Of a stretch of DNA of 64,000 bases, positions 1 through 13,590 are shown one piece after another. How positions within the stretch are numbered: position 1 is the stretch's first letter; each line of letters opens with the position of its first letter. The stretch spans positions 148,614,001-148,678,000 of the forward strand of contig JBITNC010000001.1 in the NCBI GenBank assembly GCA_050084985.1. Direction: 5' to 3'. The position numbers were made by a program, and so were the translations under genes. A model generated the notes under the pieces. It made no database searches, was not told the origin of the DNA, and was given only the letters and a program-made list of their open reading frames with translations. This stretch comes from Nageia nagi (lineage: Eukaryota; Pinophyta).

Positions 1-1559
1 AAAAGAGAGACAAAATCAACATCTTCCACAATATATATGCCTTAAAGAATATGTAAGATCATAATATCATGCAAAATCATATCATAATAATAATTTATAA
101 TGGCCCAATTATTATAAAAGAGTATATCATATTAAAGATATCATAATAATTTTCATAAGGTGACCATAAAGTGATGGTTAACTCATGAAAGATATAGTAG
201 TGATAATTAGACCAAATCATCATAAATGTATTTCATTTCATCACAAATGATATAGCAACTAATATTAAGGATGAAATAAATATAATATGCATATATCATT
301 TTGATAACACCAAATATTCTATTCATATATATATATATATATATCATCATCATCATAGAAATACTCTTTTTCATTCATAAATGCATACATTCAAGATCAT
401 AATAAGATATGTTAACATCGTCATAAAGTGCAAGCCCCATTATTAGATGAAAATGTATGAACATAAATATTTATCATAAATAATGTTTGATTTAGAAAAT
501 GATACCTGACCTTACCACTGATGACCATTTTGAATGTGAAAGGATTAGCATGGATGCTAATGCTAGTGTGACTGATGCTGAGGATACTAAGAAAATTAGC
601 TCTATATTTTTCCTGAGTATTGAAATGAAAAATAATGTCTTCCAAAGAGAATATATATCTTAAAAACATGTTATACCATAGTATCATGAAATATTTATCA
701 TAATATAGATACTCAATTTCCAAATTATCATAATAAAAGGATCATAACAATTATCATAAAGTGATGGTTAATTCCCCAACCAACAAAGGAAGTGATCATA
801 AAGTGGTCATAGTGAAGTGATCATAATAAGAACATAACAATACTTGATCAAAATAAGCATAGTGTGTAAGCAAAGATCATAAGTCAAGCATATGAGAGAT
901 ACAAGTGTTAAGTGATATAACCTTTGCATTCTTGAGGGCATACACCCAAGACAGAGTATAATTTGATAATATATCCCAACATGGGTGTTGAGTTACTTAT
1001 GCATTTTCTTATATGAAATTACTAATAATAAACTTATGAAATATTCTTATGGATCCATTATGAATTGAAAATCATTCTATCTATCCTTGTGATATTTTAT
1101 AAACCATGTCATGCATGACTTCCTTTGAAAAACCATGACTGAATTAACAAGCTTGATAAAAACATTATCACAAATAGACTAGTAGACAAGATTAATAATG
1201 TATAAGCATAATAACTTGAGCATACTAACATAAATACATAAAAATATAAATACATGATGGTTAAGTACATCCCCAACCAACAAAGGGAAAAAGTAATGGT
1301 TAATTATGCCTGCAACCAATAAAGGGATTGTATGCAATGCATGATGCAATCTAATCTATATGAGAATGCATAACTAATCTAAATGAGAATGCAATTCTAA
1401 CATATATGAAAAATATGGGAAACATTACGTAGTGAACTTGTTCTTATTTATTCCCTTTCAATTATGCTTCCTTGCTTGAATCTTTAACAAAATAGTATAA
1501 ATAGGTGTGTTCCTTTGAATTTATATTCTTTAGACACTTGGGAGTGGTTCTTCTTGGAA
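1..1559. repeat. AT-rich low-complexity DNA with ATCATAA-type words
   Basis: No convincing gene. The stretch is full of short words such as ATCATAA and CATAATAA, densest at about 50-900, and has an AT dinucleotide run at 325-344. A phrase of the form 'ggttaa...ccccaaccaacaaaggg' recurs near 764, 1258 and 1292, which suggests old local duplication. Open frames here are short and have skewed composition, so I do not call them. Confidence 0.5.
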
Positions 1560-3240
1560 AACTTATCCTTTTCCTTGATTTGTGATGGTAGCGTAGATGT
1601 TACCCCTAGCATGGATTCTTCTGCTAGTGTGGGTGTTCAGTATCCAAGGTTGCTTCTAATTTTTGATTAACTAAATAGGTATCTTCATCGACATCTTGAT
1701 ATGTCTTCATGTTTTCCTGTTCAACATTTTCTTCATGTACTTCCTCTTAATATTTTTTCATCTTCATCATCATGAATAACCATGTTGACTATTTGGGGGA
1801 TGTGTTCATATTCCTCTTTTATATTATCTTCATCTTCACTTTCAATATCTTGAGTAAAGGATGCATCATTTTTTTATTGTAATTAACTAACATGTCTAAA
1901 ATATGTAAACATATTTCCAAGAGCACTTGAGGTAATATTAACATCCATAACCTAATTCTTGAAAATAGTATGGATAACTTCTATATGATAATCAAATTTC
2001 ATGCATAAATCATATAATATAATTTTATTTGAAAAATATGATGATCACAAAAGGCTTTAGTATTACCTCCCTTCTTACCTTATTTTTCTTGGGCACAATC
2101 TTCAACAAGAGAAACCATATTGACCATATTGTTGTATCCTTCATCATTGGATTATGCTATAGTTTTATTATTTGATTTCTCCTTGGTAATATAATTAACT
2201 TGTCCATTTTCTAAAATTTGATGTATCTTATTCTTCATTTTGATACACCCATTAGTGGAATGGCCTTTGACTTGATGATATAAACAACGATTGTTCTCTT
2301 TGTACCAATAGGCCTTCTTTTCATCTTCATCTTATTCTCTTCCCTTTTTAGGTTCTATCAATCTTTTTGCTAAATAATCTTTGAACATGTTTGTGGGAGT
2401 TATAAGGAGCTTATAGAAAGGTTCCTTTTATTTTATATATGTAGTTGGTTCAACCATATTTACTTGATGATTCTCATTCCTTTGGTATGACTTTTTATGA
2501 TTTTCCTTACTAGAAGATTTATCTTAAAATGACTAGATATTAAAAAGAACTTTTCTTTCTCAATAATCATGTGAATCATATGCATAAATGGACCTATAAC
2601 ATAATCAATACCTCTTTCACCAATAATAAGGTTAATGTTATCTAGAAATACCTTTGCCACAAATTCCTCATCCACCTTTTGATCTATTGATCTGCAAATC
2701 TTCACATATCTTTTTGTAAACTTTTCCATTATTTTTTATTGATATTACTTACAATGAATCAAATTTGTTAAATCAAGAGGTTTCATAATATTGCATTGGA
2801 AGTGCCTTTTGAAATAATCTTTCAATTGTTGATATGATGATATAGAACCTAGTTCTAAACTATGAAACCACTTTTGAACTTCACAAATTAAACTCAAGGA
2901 AATATTTTACTTTCAAATGGTCATTAACACCATATTTAAGTTCCATATTATATTTAAAACCCTAAAGATATGTGATAATATCATTCTTACCATTGAATTT
3001 CTTCAAATTTAGGATTCTTATCTATATCAAGAAGAAGTGTATTCTGAATCTCCATACTTAAGGTACTGTCTCTATATTCTATATGATCAACATTTGTCCT
3101 AAAGTATTTTTGAAGCAATTTTACTCTCATTTCTAACTGCTCAATTTGTTTTGATGTAACATTCAAAGATGTATTCATAGCATTACCACTAATTTAGCAT
3201 AGGTACTACCCCCAACATTAGCGCTAGCATTAAATTATTC
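1560..3240 (-). pseudogene. Ty3/gypsy gag relic (minus strand)
   Basis: Read on the minus strand, this is a broken gag of a Ty3/gypsy retrotransposon, the structural protein that packages the element RNA. The capsid core with the KWFHSLELGSI-type motif lies near 2790-2900. A segment near 2460-2729 matches the part of gag that follows it. A zinc-knuckle-like motif spaced C-x2-H-x4-H-x4-C is visible at 2245-2286. Downstream on that strand (about 1560-1850) is an acidic stretch, as often lies between gag and protease. Several stops and frame changes break it. No protease or RT was found further left, so the element is truncated. Confidence 0.6.
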
Positions 3241-4389
3241 TAATAATTTTTCCATGTCTATCATAATTAAAGAAATAGATATCAAATACCTCTAAAAACC
3301 TAGGGTTTTGGTTGAAAAATTTTACAAAAAATATTCTAATTATATAAAATATGACCTTCAAAAATCACCAAAATATCCCAATATGAAATATATGTATGTG
3401 ACATAATATTTTTTAATGTAAAAACACACCAAACCAACTACAATAAGCTTGAAATTTTGAATTTTTCTACAAAAATATTTTCAACCAAAAAATTCAAAAA
3501 AATGCATAAATAATTTCAATTTCACCTTTCAAACCTTTTCTATCATGAACATCTAGTATTTAGGCAAAATATTAGGGCATAAACAACCACCTAATCCTCA
3601 AAAATTAGGCTCAAAATCTAGGGTTTTATGTAAAAATGAAATTCCAAGAAAATTCTTCAACTCAAAATCCCATGAAAATGCAAATAAACCCAATCACACC
3701 TTATAAAAAATGCCTATCATGATATATAAGATTTGGATAAAGTTCTAAGGCACAAATATGTACAAAATTTTTAGAAATTAGGTTAAAAATTAGGGGTTTT
3801 GACCAAAAATAAAATTCTACAAAATAAAAATACCTTCAAATGTTCAATAGTTTAAAAGCAATATGGGTTTCTAAATTTGTAGAAAATTAAGGCTAACAAA
3901 AACCAAGCAAAAATTAAGATTTTATTTTTAAAAAATAAAAATTCAAAGTAGGTTTGAGTAGCACTTTCCATCCCTAATTAAGATGTGGAAATGCTATTAA
4001 AGGTAGGTGCAAATATGTTGAATAGTTTTAGTAACCCCTAATATTAAACTAGGTAGAAACTACGTAAAACATTAACATTCAATCATAAGAGAAATAATCT
4101 GAAGTATAACAAAATAAAAGGAAATAAAGCAATTCTCATAATATTGGATCAAGATAACACCAATGCAATAATGAGAAAGGGATCAAGGGATATATACATA
4201 CCTATCAATCCTTACTTGAGAGAAGTTGATTATATGTAGAATGATTTTATCAAAGAGAGATGACCTTGATGTATGAACCCTATGAACAACAACAAGAAGA
4301 AGTTCAACATGAGCACAAACTCTAATGCGATCATTAGGTCCAAAACTAATAGTGCAGATGCACATGAGAGTAGGGATGCTAGGGTTCTT
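3241..4389 (-). other. Probable leader of the gypsy relic
   Basis: Non-coding, directly upstream (minus sense) of the gag relic. The words 'ctagggtttt' and 'ttaggggtttt' recur near 3300, 3620 and 3790 with similar A-rich flanks, so the stretch contains diverged internal repeats. I found no clear PBS or LTR edge. Assignment as leader rests only on position. Confidence 0.35.
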
Positions 4390-4851
4390 GATGACTAGAG
4401 TTTGCCATCAAGATTTGATGCATAGCAAAATGTCAACAAATCAAGCCAAATATATAATTATGAAATATGGAGTGACAAATATGCTCGAGTGATAACAATA
4501 TCCTAATCTCAATAGGCGATGTTCAGAAACACCTAGAAGTAGGTACCAACTATAAAGATGAAATTTTGATGCTTTCCCATGTAATCATACTTACCTTTAA
4601 ATATGAAAGAGTACCTCCACATAAATACTAGTGTCGATATTGGGCTACCTTGTATAAATAAAGGAAAAATTACATGATAAGTATCTTAAGTGGACCAACA
4701 TAATGTATATGTTATAATATGATATTAATATAATAAAATGATATAATATTAATGTAATAAAGGTAAAATGAGATTAAAATATGATTAAATGTATGTGTAA
4801 AGTTGCACCTAAGTGGGAATGTGTTAAGGGGACCACTTTTAGGTGTCAACA
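4390..4851 (-). mobile_element. Probable 3' LTR of the minus-strand copia relic
   Basis: The right edge is supported. On the minus strand a purine tract (AAGGGGGA, plus-strand 4852-4859) is followed at 4851 by TGTTGACACC, the usual PPT-to-LTR join. The left edge near 4390 is a guess from typical LTR length; I found no target duplication. Confidence 0.45.
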
Positions 4852-7268
4852 TCCCCCTTGAAGGTGAGAGGGATGACTAGGAAGTATTTTAGCTTCACAA
4901 AATTATGTGTATCAATTCCTTTGGTGAATAGGTCAACAAGATTATCCTCACTTTTGCAATAGTGTAACTCTACAAATTTATTCTCAACCATATCTTAGAT
5001 GAAGTGGTACTTCATATCAAAATGCTTGAATTTGGAGTGATGCACAAGATTCTTAGCCAACTGTATTACACTCTAGTTATCAAAAAATAAGGTTGTTTAA
5101 CTGATTTTTTTCTATCCTATCTCTTCAAGAACTTTCTGCATCCACAAGGCTTATGCACTATCACTAATGATGGTAATATACTTAGCTCCAATGGAGTATA
5201 GAGAAACTATGGTTTTCTTTCCAAATGACCATGTAGCAAGACTTGTACCAAGACTAAAACAATTATCATATTATTATCCCATTCACTATCACTATATCCA
5301 ACAAGTTTTACATCTTTATTTTTGAGGTAAAAAATGCCAAAATATTTGGTGCCTTTAACATATCTCAAAATTATTTTAGCTTCCTTTAAGTGAATCTCTA
5401 AAGGAGCACTCATGTACCCAAACACAAGCAAAATAATATGAAAAATATCAGGTATTGAATTTGTTAGGAACATCAAACTCCCAAGCATACTTCTATAAGT
5501 GTGCACATCATCTTTAGCCTCTCCATCATATTTAGTTAAGTGTTCTCCATGAGCTATAAGGGTGATAATAACTATACAATCATCCATTCTAAACTTGTGC
5601 AACACATCATTAGCATACTTGGTTTGAGAAATGAAAATTTGACTATCATCTTGATATACCTCCAAACTGAAAAAGTAGTTCATAAGATTAAGATATTTTA
5701 TTTCAAATTCTTTCATCATAGAGTTCTTGAAAGCATCATTTAGTTTAGAATTACTATCCATGTAAATAAGATCATAAAAATAAAGGTAAATAAGTAAAAT
5801 ATCAGTACCATTATACTTATAGTGGAGAGTTGGTTCACTTTTTCTCCATGTAAATCATATTGTTGGAAATATCCATCTATCCTTTAGTACCAAGCCCTTA
5901 GGGCTTGCTTGAGGCCATAAAAGGCCTTCTTCAACTTGTAAATATGATGCTATTTACCTTTTTTTTTTAAACATTAGGGATGTGCTATAAATAACTCTTC
6001 ATTAAGGTACCCATTTAAGAATGAACTCTTGACATCCAAGTGGTACACCTTCCAACCTTTGTGAGCCACAATGAAGAGAACCATTTTGATGATTTCTTGT
6101 CTAGCAATAGGAGCAAAGGTCTCCTCATATTATATGCCATATCTTTGAGTGAAGCCTTTGGCCATAAGTCTAGCCTTGTATCTCTCAATGGTTCCATGAA
6201 CATTAAACTTGGTGTTATATACCCATTTAGAGCCTACAACCTTTTTCCCTTTTGGAAGGTCAACTAGCTCCCATGTATCATTCTCCTTACTAGAGTGCAT
6301 TTCCTCTTCCATATCCTTAAAACATCATTAGTACATGCATTTTCATAACAAGAAGGCTTGAAATCAACACTAGACATCAAAGCAAAACTAGCTAATTCAT
6401 CCTTGGGTTCACCATCCAACTCATCACTATAAAAATGGATATTTTCAAGCCTCCTAATTACTTGATCTACTTCTCTTTCTTATCCTCTAGTTACTCTCTT
6501 TGAAAAATTCTTATCTAACATTTGTGAAGGAGGATGAATTGCAAGTGTTCTATTATGTTTTTCCTTACCATTTTTTCTTGGAGAACTATCACCATCACTT
6601 GGAATATCTTTGGGATGCACTTGTATGGAATTTTATGGATTGTTTGATGCTTTGGAATGTACTTGTATAGAATGTTTTGGACTATTTTATACTTTGGGAT
6701 GCACATTTTATTGCCTGGGATGAACAATATACTATATATTAGAAGATCTTTCATTAAAGGATCCAATTGATGACCCCATACTCTTCCTTCATCAAAAATA
6801 ACATCCCTTGAAAAAAAAACTTTATGAGTTTTAGGATTGTATAATCTATATGCTTTGATTGCTTCATAATAACCAATAAATGTACAAGAATCACTCTTTG
6901 GATATATTTTTTTTCTATGCTCCCTTGGAACATGCACATAATCCAAGTAACAAAACACTCTAAAATAATTCATATTTGGTATTTTATCATACCATGCCTC
7001 AAAAGGTATTATGCCATCCATACTAGAGGTTGGACTTCTATTCAAAATATACACAAAAATCCTAAAAGCTTTAGACCAATAAAAATTACTTTAGACCTTT
7101 TTTTGTTTGGATTATGCTTCTTACCATATTATCTAATGTTCTCTTCTTACATTCAGCCACACCATTTTGTTGTGAAGTGTAGGTAGCAATGAGTTTCCTT
7201 CTTACTCCATAATCTTTACAATATTACAAAAATTAATTACTACAAAACTCCTCCTCTATCTATTATCA
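4852..7268 (-). pseudogene. Ty1/copia pol relic: integrase, RT, RNase H
   Basis: Minus-strand reading gives the copia order integrase, then RT, then RNase H. The integrase core ending in QQNGVAE lies near 7130-7200, and its C-terminal part is open at 6515-7054 with a VFFSRDVIFDE motif. The start of RT with KWVYNTKFN and YKARLMAKGF lies at about 6130-6312. Late RT and the RNase H start (ILRYVKGTKYFGIFY, YSDSEWD) lie at 5207-5761. Stops and frame changes are frequent, and the catalytic YVDD box is not preserved. Gag and protease are missing at the right end, where the next element's LTR begins. It is diverged from the three central copies and belongs to another copia lineage. Confidence 0.75.
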
Positions 7269-7310
7269 AACAATTAGGATCCCACATCCTAAGATTTACC
7301 TAAGTTTATT

Positions 7311-7692
7311 TATGCTCTAGTTAATTTAATTATTAACTTGTGTTGGTTTGTAATGTGACTATTATATTTTGTAAGGCTAAGTGCCATGTTGAATGTGAAC
7401 CGCAAATTAGTTTAGGAGGACTATAAATACTTGTGAGAGGGGTAAAGAGAGCATATTGGAAAATAAAATTTATCTTTTTTATTTGTAAGGAGGAAGCCCC
7501 CTCAAAGTGGCCTCCAATTCATATTGCTATTCAGTAAAGTTATTATGTTTTGTTATCTATTGTTAATCTAAGTATCTTGTTCTATTTACTTTACTTGATG
7601 CATTGCAAGTTTGTGATTATTTTGTATTTCAATATTTATTAGAGTATTTGGGGAAAACCCCCTTTTTTAGCTATGTTGGGTTCCTAATAAGT
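7311..7692 (+). mobile_element. Probable 5' LTR of the plus-strand gypsy element
   Basis: A CTATAAATA promoter motif lies near 7422. A stretch resembling a tRNA-Met primer site (TTGTATCAGAC) follows near 7692, before a leader and the gypsy gag. Both edges are approximate and no second LTR is present, because the element ends at the assembly gap. The identification rests on this order: promoter, PBS-like site, gag. Confidence 0.45.
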
Positions 7693-8214
7693 TGTATCAG
7701 ACTCCAATTTTGACTAATTGTGGGCATTTTCGTGTGGTCACATCGAGTAAAAAAGCTAGAAATTATCCTTTTTGCATCCAAAATTTTGGCAAATATTTTT
7801 AAGATTGGAAGGTTGCATTGAAGTGAACCCTTAGAAATTGCTATTTTTTCAATTGAAAATATATCCCTTTTTTTATAATCTTAAGAAACCCTCATACTTG
7901 TTGCTCAAAATAGCAAATCCAAAATAGGTAAAAACTTCTAATGCAAATATCTCTCAAGCTATGAAGAATTAGCAAATTTTGAGAGTGCTAATTTATTACC
8001 TTAGGAATGATTTTTTAGAAAGAAAGAAAAGAGTATAGAATTTTGAAAATCATAAACTTGAGATCTAGCCTATTCTTGATATTTTTTGAACTGATCATTA
8101 TGATATATAACACCCATACACTTTTTTAGTTCCAAAAATAATAGTTGCTAAAAATAATAAGTTAGGACCTAGCTTGTATTTCATAGTGAGGGAAGAAGAT
8201 CTCAAGATCCCACC

Positions 8215-9290
8215 CTAGAAAAATTAGATCATGAGGTTAAATAGCTCCAAGCTCAATTTGGTGGAGTCAACCTCCAATCGACTTTTCAAGACATAAATGG
8301 TAGATTCATTGAAATGGTAGAGAGGCTTATAGAATTGACCACTAAATGTGATTCAATGCAAATGATTCTATTGCAAGTCCAAAAGGTATTTCAAATAGTT
8401 CCATAACAACCAACCTCATCCCAAACTACACCAGGTATAAGTTTTCAACAGTCTTCAGGGTATAATACTAAAATGCAGGTACAACAAGTGCATATGGGAG
8501 GCCCACAAGCCTTCATCCTTCAATGGATAATGAAGCTGAATTTTCCTAGATTTGATGGAGAGGATCCAACAAGTTAGATTTATAGAGTAGAATAATATTT
8601 TACACTAAATCAAATTTTTGAGGCTCAAAAGGTCAATATCACTTCTTTCCATTTTGAGCACGAGGCTATTTGGTGGTACCAATGGTTTTAAAAAATAATA
8701 GGATCTTATTTTGGAGGGATTTTATACAAAATTTGTTGGTAAGGTTTGGCCCAAGTGATTTTGAGGATTTCATAGGATCCCTTACAAAAATGTGGTAAAC
8801 ATCAATAGTGAAGGAATATCAAACATAATTTAAAAAGCTTGCAAATAACACAAGGGATTAGATGAAGTTTTTTTAAGGATTTGCTTCATTAGTGGGTTGA
8901 AGGAAGACATCAAGGTAGAATTCCAATTGTTTAATCCTACCACTATGATACAGGCTATTGGATTGGCCAAATTGGTAGAAGATAATTCAATGGCTAGTGC
9001 AGATAAAGGAAGCAACCATTCAACAAATGCCAAGGTTCTCAAGCTACTCCAAAACCTACTTGTTCATTTCAAATTAACCAACTCAATCAAGAGGAAATGA
9101 ATGAGCACAAAGTGAAGGATATTTACTATAATTATGATGAAAATCATGCACCTAATAATCAATGTACTACAAAAAAGTTGTATTTGCTTAATGCTGATGT
9201 TTCTTATGATTTAGAGGATGAGACTATTATCGATGAAGAAGCTAATGAGTATAAAACATTTGAATAAGTTCTTATAATTTCTTATAGTAC
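8215..9290 (+). pseudogene. Ty3/gypsy gag relic
   Basis: Degenerate gag on the plus strand. Around 8525-8680 it contains the LNFPRFDGEDPT core followed by a WIYRVEQYF-type segment. At 8720-8990 it reads through an RFGPSDFEDF and VKEYQTQF-like region typical of chromovirus-type gypsy gag. Many in-frame stops (mostly TAG and TAA) and at least one frame change break it. It belongs with the protease-RT-integrase region after 9799; the two are separated by a solo LTR. The usual zinc knuckle is not recognisable. Confidence 0.65.
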
Positions 9291-9295
9291 CCTTG

Positions 9296-9798
9296 TGTTA
9301 GAATTTGTAATGAAATATTGTGAATATCTAAACTCCTTGTAAGTTCAATTAATCACTTAAAGGATATGTAGATACCTTAAGGGATTAATTGAATTCTTTA
9401 TTATGTGTGGACTTTTACCTAACCATGGGGTTAGTTGGTAGGTTAAAGTTAGGTCACACATTTATTGTAACCCTAACCTTACCCTTGGGTTAAAGGGAGG
9501 TTAGGGAGGTGCTCTCAAGCTATAAATAGAGGGTCTCTCCTCTTGTAAACATATCTAAGTTTTGGAGTAAGATTACTCTACTAGGTTGTGTAGGAGAGAG
9601 CAAGAGAATAGTTGTAAGAGAGGCATAGATTGAGAATAGAGAACTAGTTGTGGATGTACTCACAAGGAGGGAGGAACCACATTATATTGGTGTCATATTG
9701 TGTGAATGTGTTAGTAGCTTGTAGATGTTGCATGTTGAATGTGATTGAGCTTTCTATAGTCTTGGACCTTGGGAATTAGATCTAGGCTAATTCCATCA
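9296..9798 (+). mobile_element. Solo copia LTR with CCTTG target duplication
   Basis: A 503-bp copy of the LTR family seen at 26927, 35360 and 51118. It starts TGTTAGAATTTG and ends TTCCATCA. The five bases before it (9291-9295) and after it (9799-9803) are both CCTTG. A TATAAATA box followed by GAGGG lies near 9521. No internal region remains, so it is a solo LTR left by recombination between the two LTRs of a former full element. It interrupts a gypsy element between gag and protease. Confidence 0.92.
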
Positions 9799-12317
9799 CC
9801 TTGGAGGAATTATGACACCTCAAACAATGAAGGTTCATGGATGTTTCAAAAATTAGTATCTCATTATTTTGACTTCAAAAGTACACATAATTTCATTGAC
9901 CCTAGTGCATCCAAATAGACTAACTATTTAATATACCCTTATAATAATTTTGAATTAATGATTGGAAATGGAGGTAGAATTTCTTACAAGGAGAAATACT
10001 ACAATGTTAAGCTCAACATAGGTGATTCTCACATGCAAAATGACATGTATGTACTTCCATTTGAAGCATGTGATGTTGTCTTAGGAGTTCAATGGTTGCA
10101 AATATTAGGATCTATATTATGGGACTTCCTTGAACTATGGATGAAATTCACTATTGAAGGACATACATGTCATCTCATCAAACTATGTGCTAATCCATAG
10201 TAGATTATAAATTCTCATTGGATGGAGAAGTGGATTCAAAAAGGAAAAATTTATATGGTAGGAAAATTATTTGCACTACAACTAGCTACACAAGAGGGAG
10301 AGGAAGGTGAATTAGTAGAGCTGCAAAAAAATTTGGCAATTCATGAGAGGATTTTTGAAGAACCAAAAGGATGAACCCCCAACATCCCTCAAGACCATAC
10401 TATACAACTAATCCCTGATAATCAACCACCCAACATTCAACCCTATAGATATCCTTGCTTACAAAAAGATGAAATTCAAAAGTTGGTACATGAGATGCTA
10501 AAAGTAGGGATTATCAAATCACATTTTAGTCCTTACTCTTCATCTATCATATTATTTTGAAAAAAGGATGGATCTTGATAATTATGCATAGACTTTCAAG
10601 CTCTCAAGAAAGTAACTATGAAAGATAAATTCCTTATTCCCATCATTGATGAACTACTAGATGAGGTACATAGAGCTAAATACTTATCAAAACTAGATCT
10701 GCAATTAGGATATCATTAGATCTAACTTCATGAAGAAAATATTTCAAAAATAGCTTTTTAGATGAATGAGGGTCATTATGAATATTTAGTAATACCACTT
10801 GGTATTACTAATTCTCCTTTAACATTTCAGAGCCTAATGAATCAGGCATTTCTCCCTCATCTTCACAAATTTCTTTTGGTTTTCTTTTATGATATTTTGA
10901 TCTACAAAAAGATATGGGAGGATCATTTGGGACACTTAGATCAAACCTTGTAATTACTTCAAGAGCGTCAATTATATGCAAAGAAATCCAAGTGTCTCTT
11001 TGGGCTAGGAGAGATTGAATACTTGGGGCATGTCATTTTTGAAGATGGCATCAAGGTTGATCCACATAAAATTACAGACATGTAGGATTCACTTATTCCA
11101 AAATCACTTAAGGGATTGAGAGGATTTATGGACCTAACAAGTTATTACCAGAAATTTGTAAAGAATTATGGGTAGATCACGGATCCACTCACATCATTAC
11201 TAAAAAATGATATCTTCAATTGGTCACCAATAACTAAAGAATATTTCTACAAACTGAAGGAGGAAATGTATTCCACTCCTATTTAAGCCATGCCAAATTT
11301 TTTGAAAATATTTATCATTGATAATGATGCCTTTGGAGTAGGATTGGATGCACTTTTGATGTAAGAGGGAAGACCCTTAGCTTTCACTAGCTAAGCATTA
11401 TCAGTCAAAATTTGGCTAGATCTACCTATGAAAAAAGAGATATTGGTAATAATCCATGCGATTCAAAAATGGAGACCCTACCTCATTGTTTGATATTTTA
11501 TTGTATGTACAGATCACCATAGTCTGAAGTACTTTTTGGAATAGTGAATTGCAACAACTAAACAATAAAAGTGGGTGACCAAATTGTTAGGCTATGACTA
11601 TAAAATAGTACATAGAAAGTGCTCAAAGAATATGGTTGCAGACACTCTTTCCTACAAATTTGAGGAACTTGCAATATTGTAAGTAATTTCACTACCAATC
11701 CCTTAGTGGTTAGAGTAGCTGAAATAGGAATGGATTCAAGATGGTTCAATTCAGGAATTAATTCAATTATTCCAAAATGATCATTTTAGTAAACTTAATT
11801 TCTCTTAGCAGGATGATATTTTATAATTCAAATATCACATTGCATTACCATCCACTTCTTACTATCAAGAAGAAATACTTTAGGAATTGCATGCTAAACC
11901 ATCAATCAGATACTTAGGGTTTCTCAAGACCTATAAAAGAGTGGATCGATCTTTTTATTTGGATAAAATGAAATAGGAAATCAAGAAATTTGTTACTGAA
12001 TGTGATCTTTTTCAGCTGAAGAAAGGTTAAATAGTTGGCACTCCTAGTTTACTTTAGCCCTTACCTATCCCAAGTTGTACCTGCATTGATTTTTTGATGG
12101 AATTTATTGAAGGCCTTCCCAAGTCTCAATGTAAATTCATTATTTTGGTGGTAGTTGATCAGTTTTCTAAGTATGTATACTTTTGCTCTTTAGCACATTC
12201 ATTTAAAGTTGTTAATGTGGTCTATTTTTTGTTGATAATATCTTCAAGCTTCATGGTATGCCCCCTACCATAGTTAGTGATTGAGACCCTATGTTCATTA
12301 GCAAATTCTAGTAAGAA
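9799..12317 (+). pseudogene. Ty3/gypsy pol relic: protease, RT, RNase H, integrase
   Basis: Continues the gypsy element after the solo LTR. A protease tail (CDVVLGVQWLQ) is near 10069-10098. RT runs about 10380-11040, with a YRYPCLQKDEI start, [11 protein letters not shown] and a damaged VFFYDILIY in place of the usual catalytic VFxDDIL. RNase H lies at about 11300-11650 (RPLAFTS, VHRKCSKNMVADTLS). The integrase catalytic core (VVVDQFSKYVYF) is near 12145. Many in-frame TAG or TAA codons occur where relatives carry glutamine or tryptophan. The sequence is cut off by the assembly gap. Confidence 0.82.
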
Positions 12318-12417
12318 NNNNNNNNNNNNNNNNNNNNNNNNNNNNNNNNNNNNNNNNNNNNNNNNNNNNNNNNNNNNNNNNNNNNNNNNNNNNNNNNNNN
12401 NNNNNNNNNNNNNNNNN
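12318..12417. other. Assembly gap of 100 N
   Basis: Exactly 100 undetermined bases, the usual placeholder for a gap of unknown size. The gypsy integrase stops at its left edge and a gag of different type starts at its right edge. Sequence, and perhaps an element boundary, is therefore missing here. Confidence 0.99.
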
Positions 12418-13590
12418 AGGTAAAGGAAAGCAACAACCCTTTGTGCATGAAAATAAGATTTAATATGATTCAAATAAAGAAGGTTCTTATGTTTTTCAAA
12501 TATGATGGTAGTGGAAATCCAATAATGCATGTGCATATTTTTAGGGATGAAGCTTCTTTGATAACAATATATGAGGATTTGCATGCAAAATATTCCCTTT
12601 TTCTCTAGTGGGAGAAGCTATTCAATGGTTTAATAAGCTACAACATGGAATTATTAAATATTTTGGGCAGATTAAGAATGTTTTCATCAAATTATATAGA
12701 ATGGACATTCCAAATAAGATCACATTCTCTAATTTGATGCATATCAAGCAAAGAGAGGGACAATAAATTGAGGTATTTTGTAAAAAATTGGATAAGGATT
12801 GCTATTCAATTGATTATTAAGGATGATATGAAGATTGTGATCTTTTGGATTCTTTGCAATATAAGTATAAAGCAATATGTTTTGATTATTCAAAGCTTCC
12901 TTTATATGATTTCTTGCATAAAATCATGGAAAAGGAAATATTTCTTATTATATTTGGTGAATGAAAATAAGAGAAAACATTAAAAAGGGAGAAGACACCA
13001 CCATAGCCTCTAGCAAGGTATACAAAATAGATAAAAAGAAAGTAATATGGTGGCTAAAGTTGATTCAACACAATCAAAGAAGCAAGAAGAAAAGAATCCA
13101 ATTCAAAGAAAAGAAGAAGAAAATTTTGAAGAAAACAAAGAGGAAAAATCACTATATACAAAGTATCAATCCTTTTCGAGAAGCAAATTTACTACAATAT
13201 ATGAATATATAGATGAAGTGGTGAAAACTCTGCTCAAAATAAATATTCTTGAGAAACCTTCTCCATATCCATCCACATATCAACTAGCCTTCAAAGGTGG
13301 GGTCACAAGTAAATGCAAGTCCGATCAGTTCTATGAGTATCATCAATAAAGGGACCATGAAACTAAATATTGTATACTTCTACTCAATAAGGTCCAAGAT
13401 TTTATTAATAAAGGTAAAGTTTCTTTTCCTTCACCAAAGGACAAGAAGGATGTATTAGACAAGAAGGATAAGACAAAGAAACCAAAGAAGCTCTAAAGAC
13501 CTCAACATGAGTAGAATAAGAATATGGGGATTTTCAAAAATACTTTTCCAAAATTTATCAAAGCTAAAGATTAATCAGTTAATTTTGTAA
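12418..13590 (+). pseudogene. Second Ty3/gypsy gag relic
   Basis: Plus-strand gag remains in shifting frames. A FFKYDGSGNPIMHVHIF start lies at 12489-12545. A GEAIQWFNKL capsid motif follows near 12610-12645, and then a KQREGQ segment near 12750. A lysine-rich linker lies at about 12960-13150. Near 13330-13375 a YHQ-xRDHETKYC segment resembles the C-x2-H-x4-H-x4-C knuckle with the first cysteine lost. A KVQDFINKGK stretch follows. It is a different gypsy lineage from the element left of the gap and closer in type to the minus-strand gag at 1560-3240. No protease or RT follows. Confidence 0.6.
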
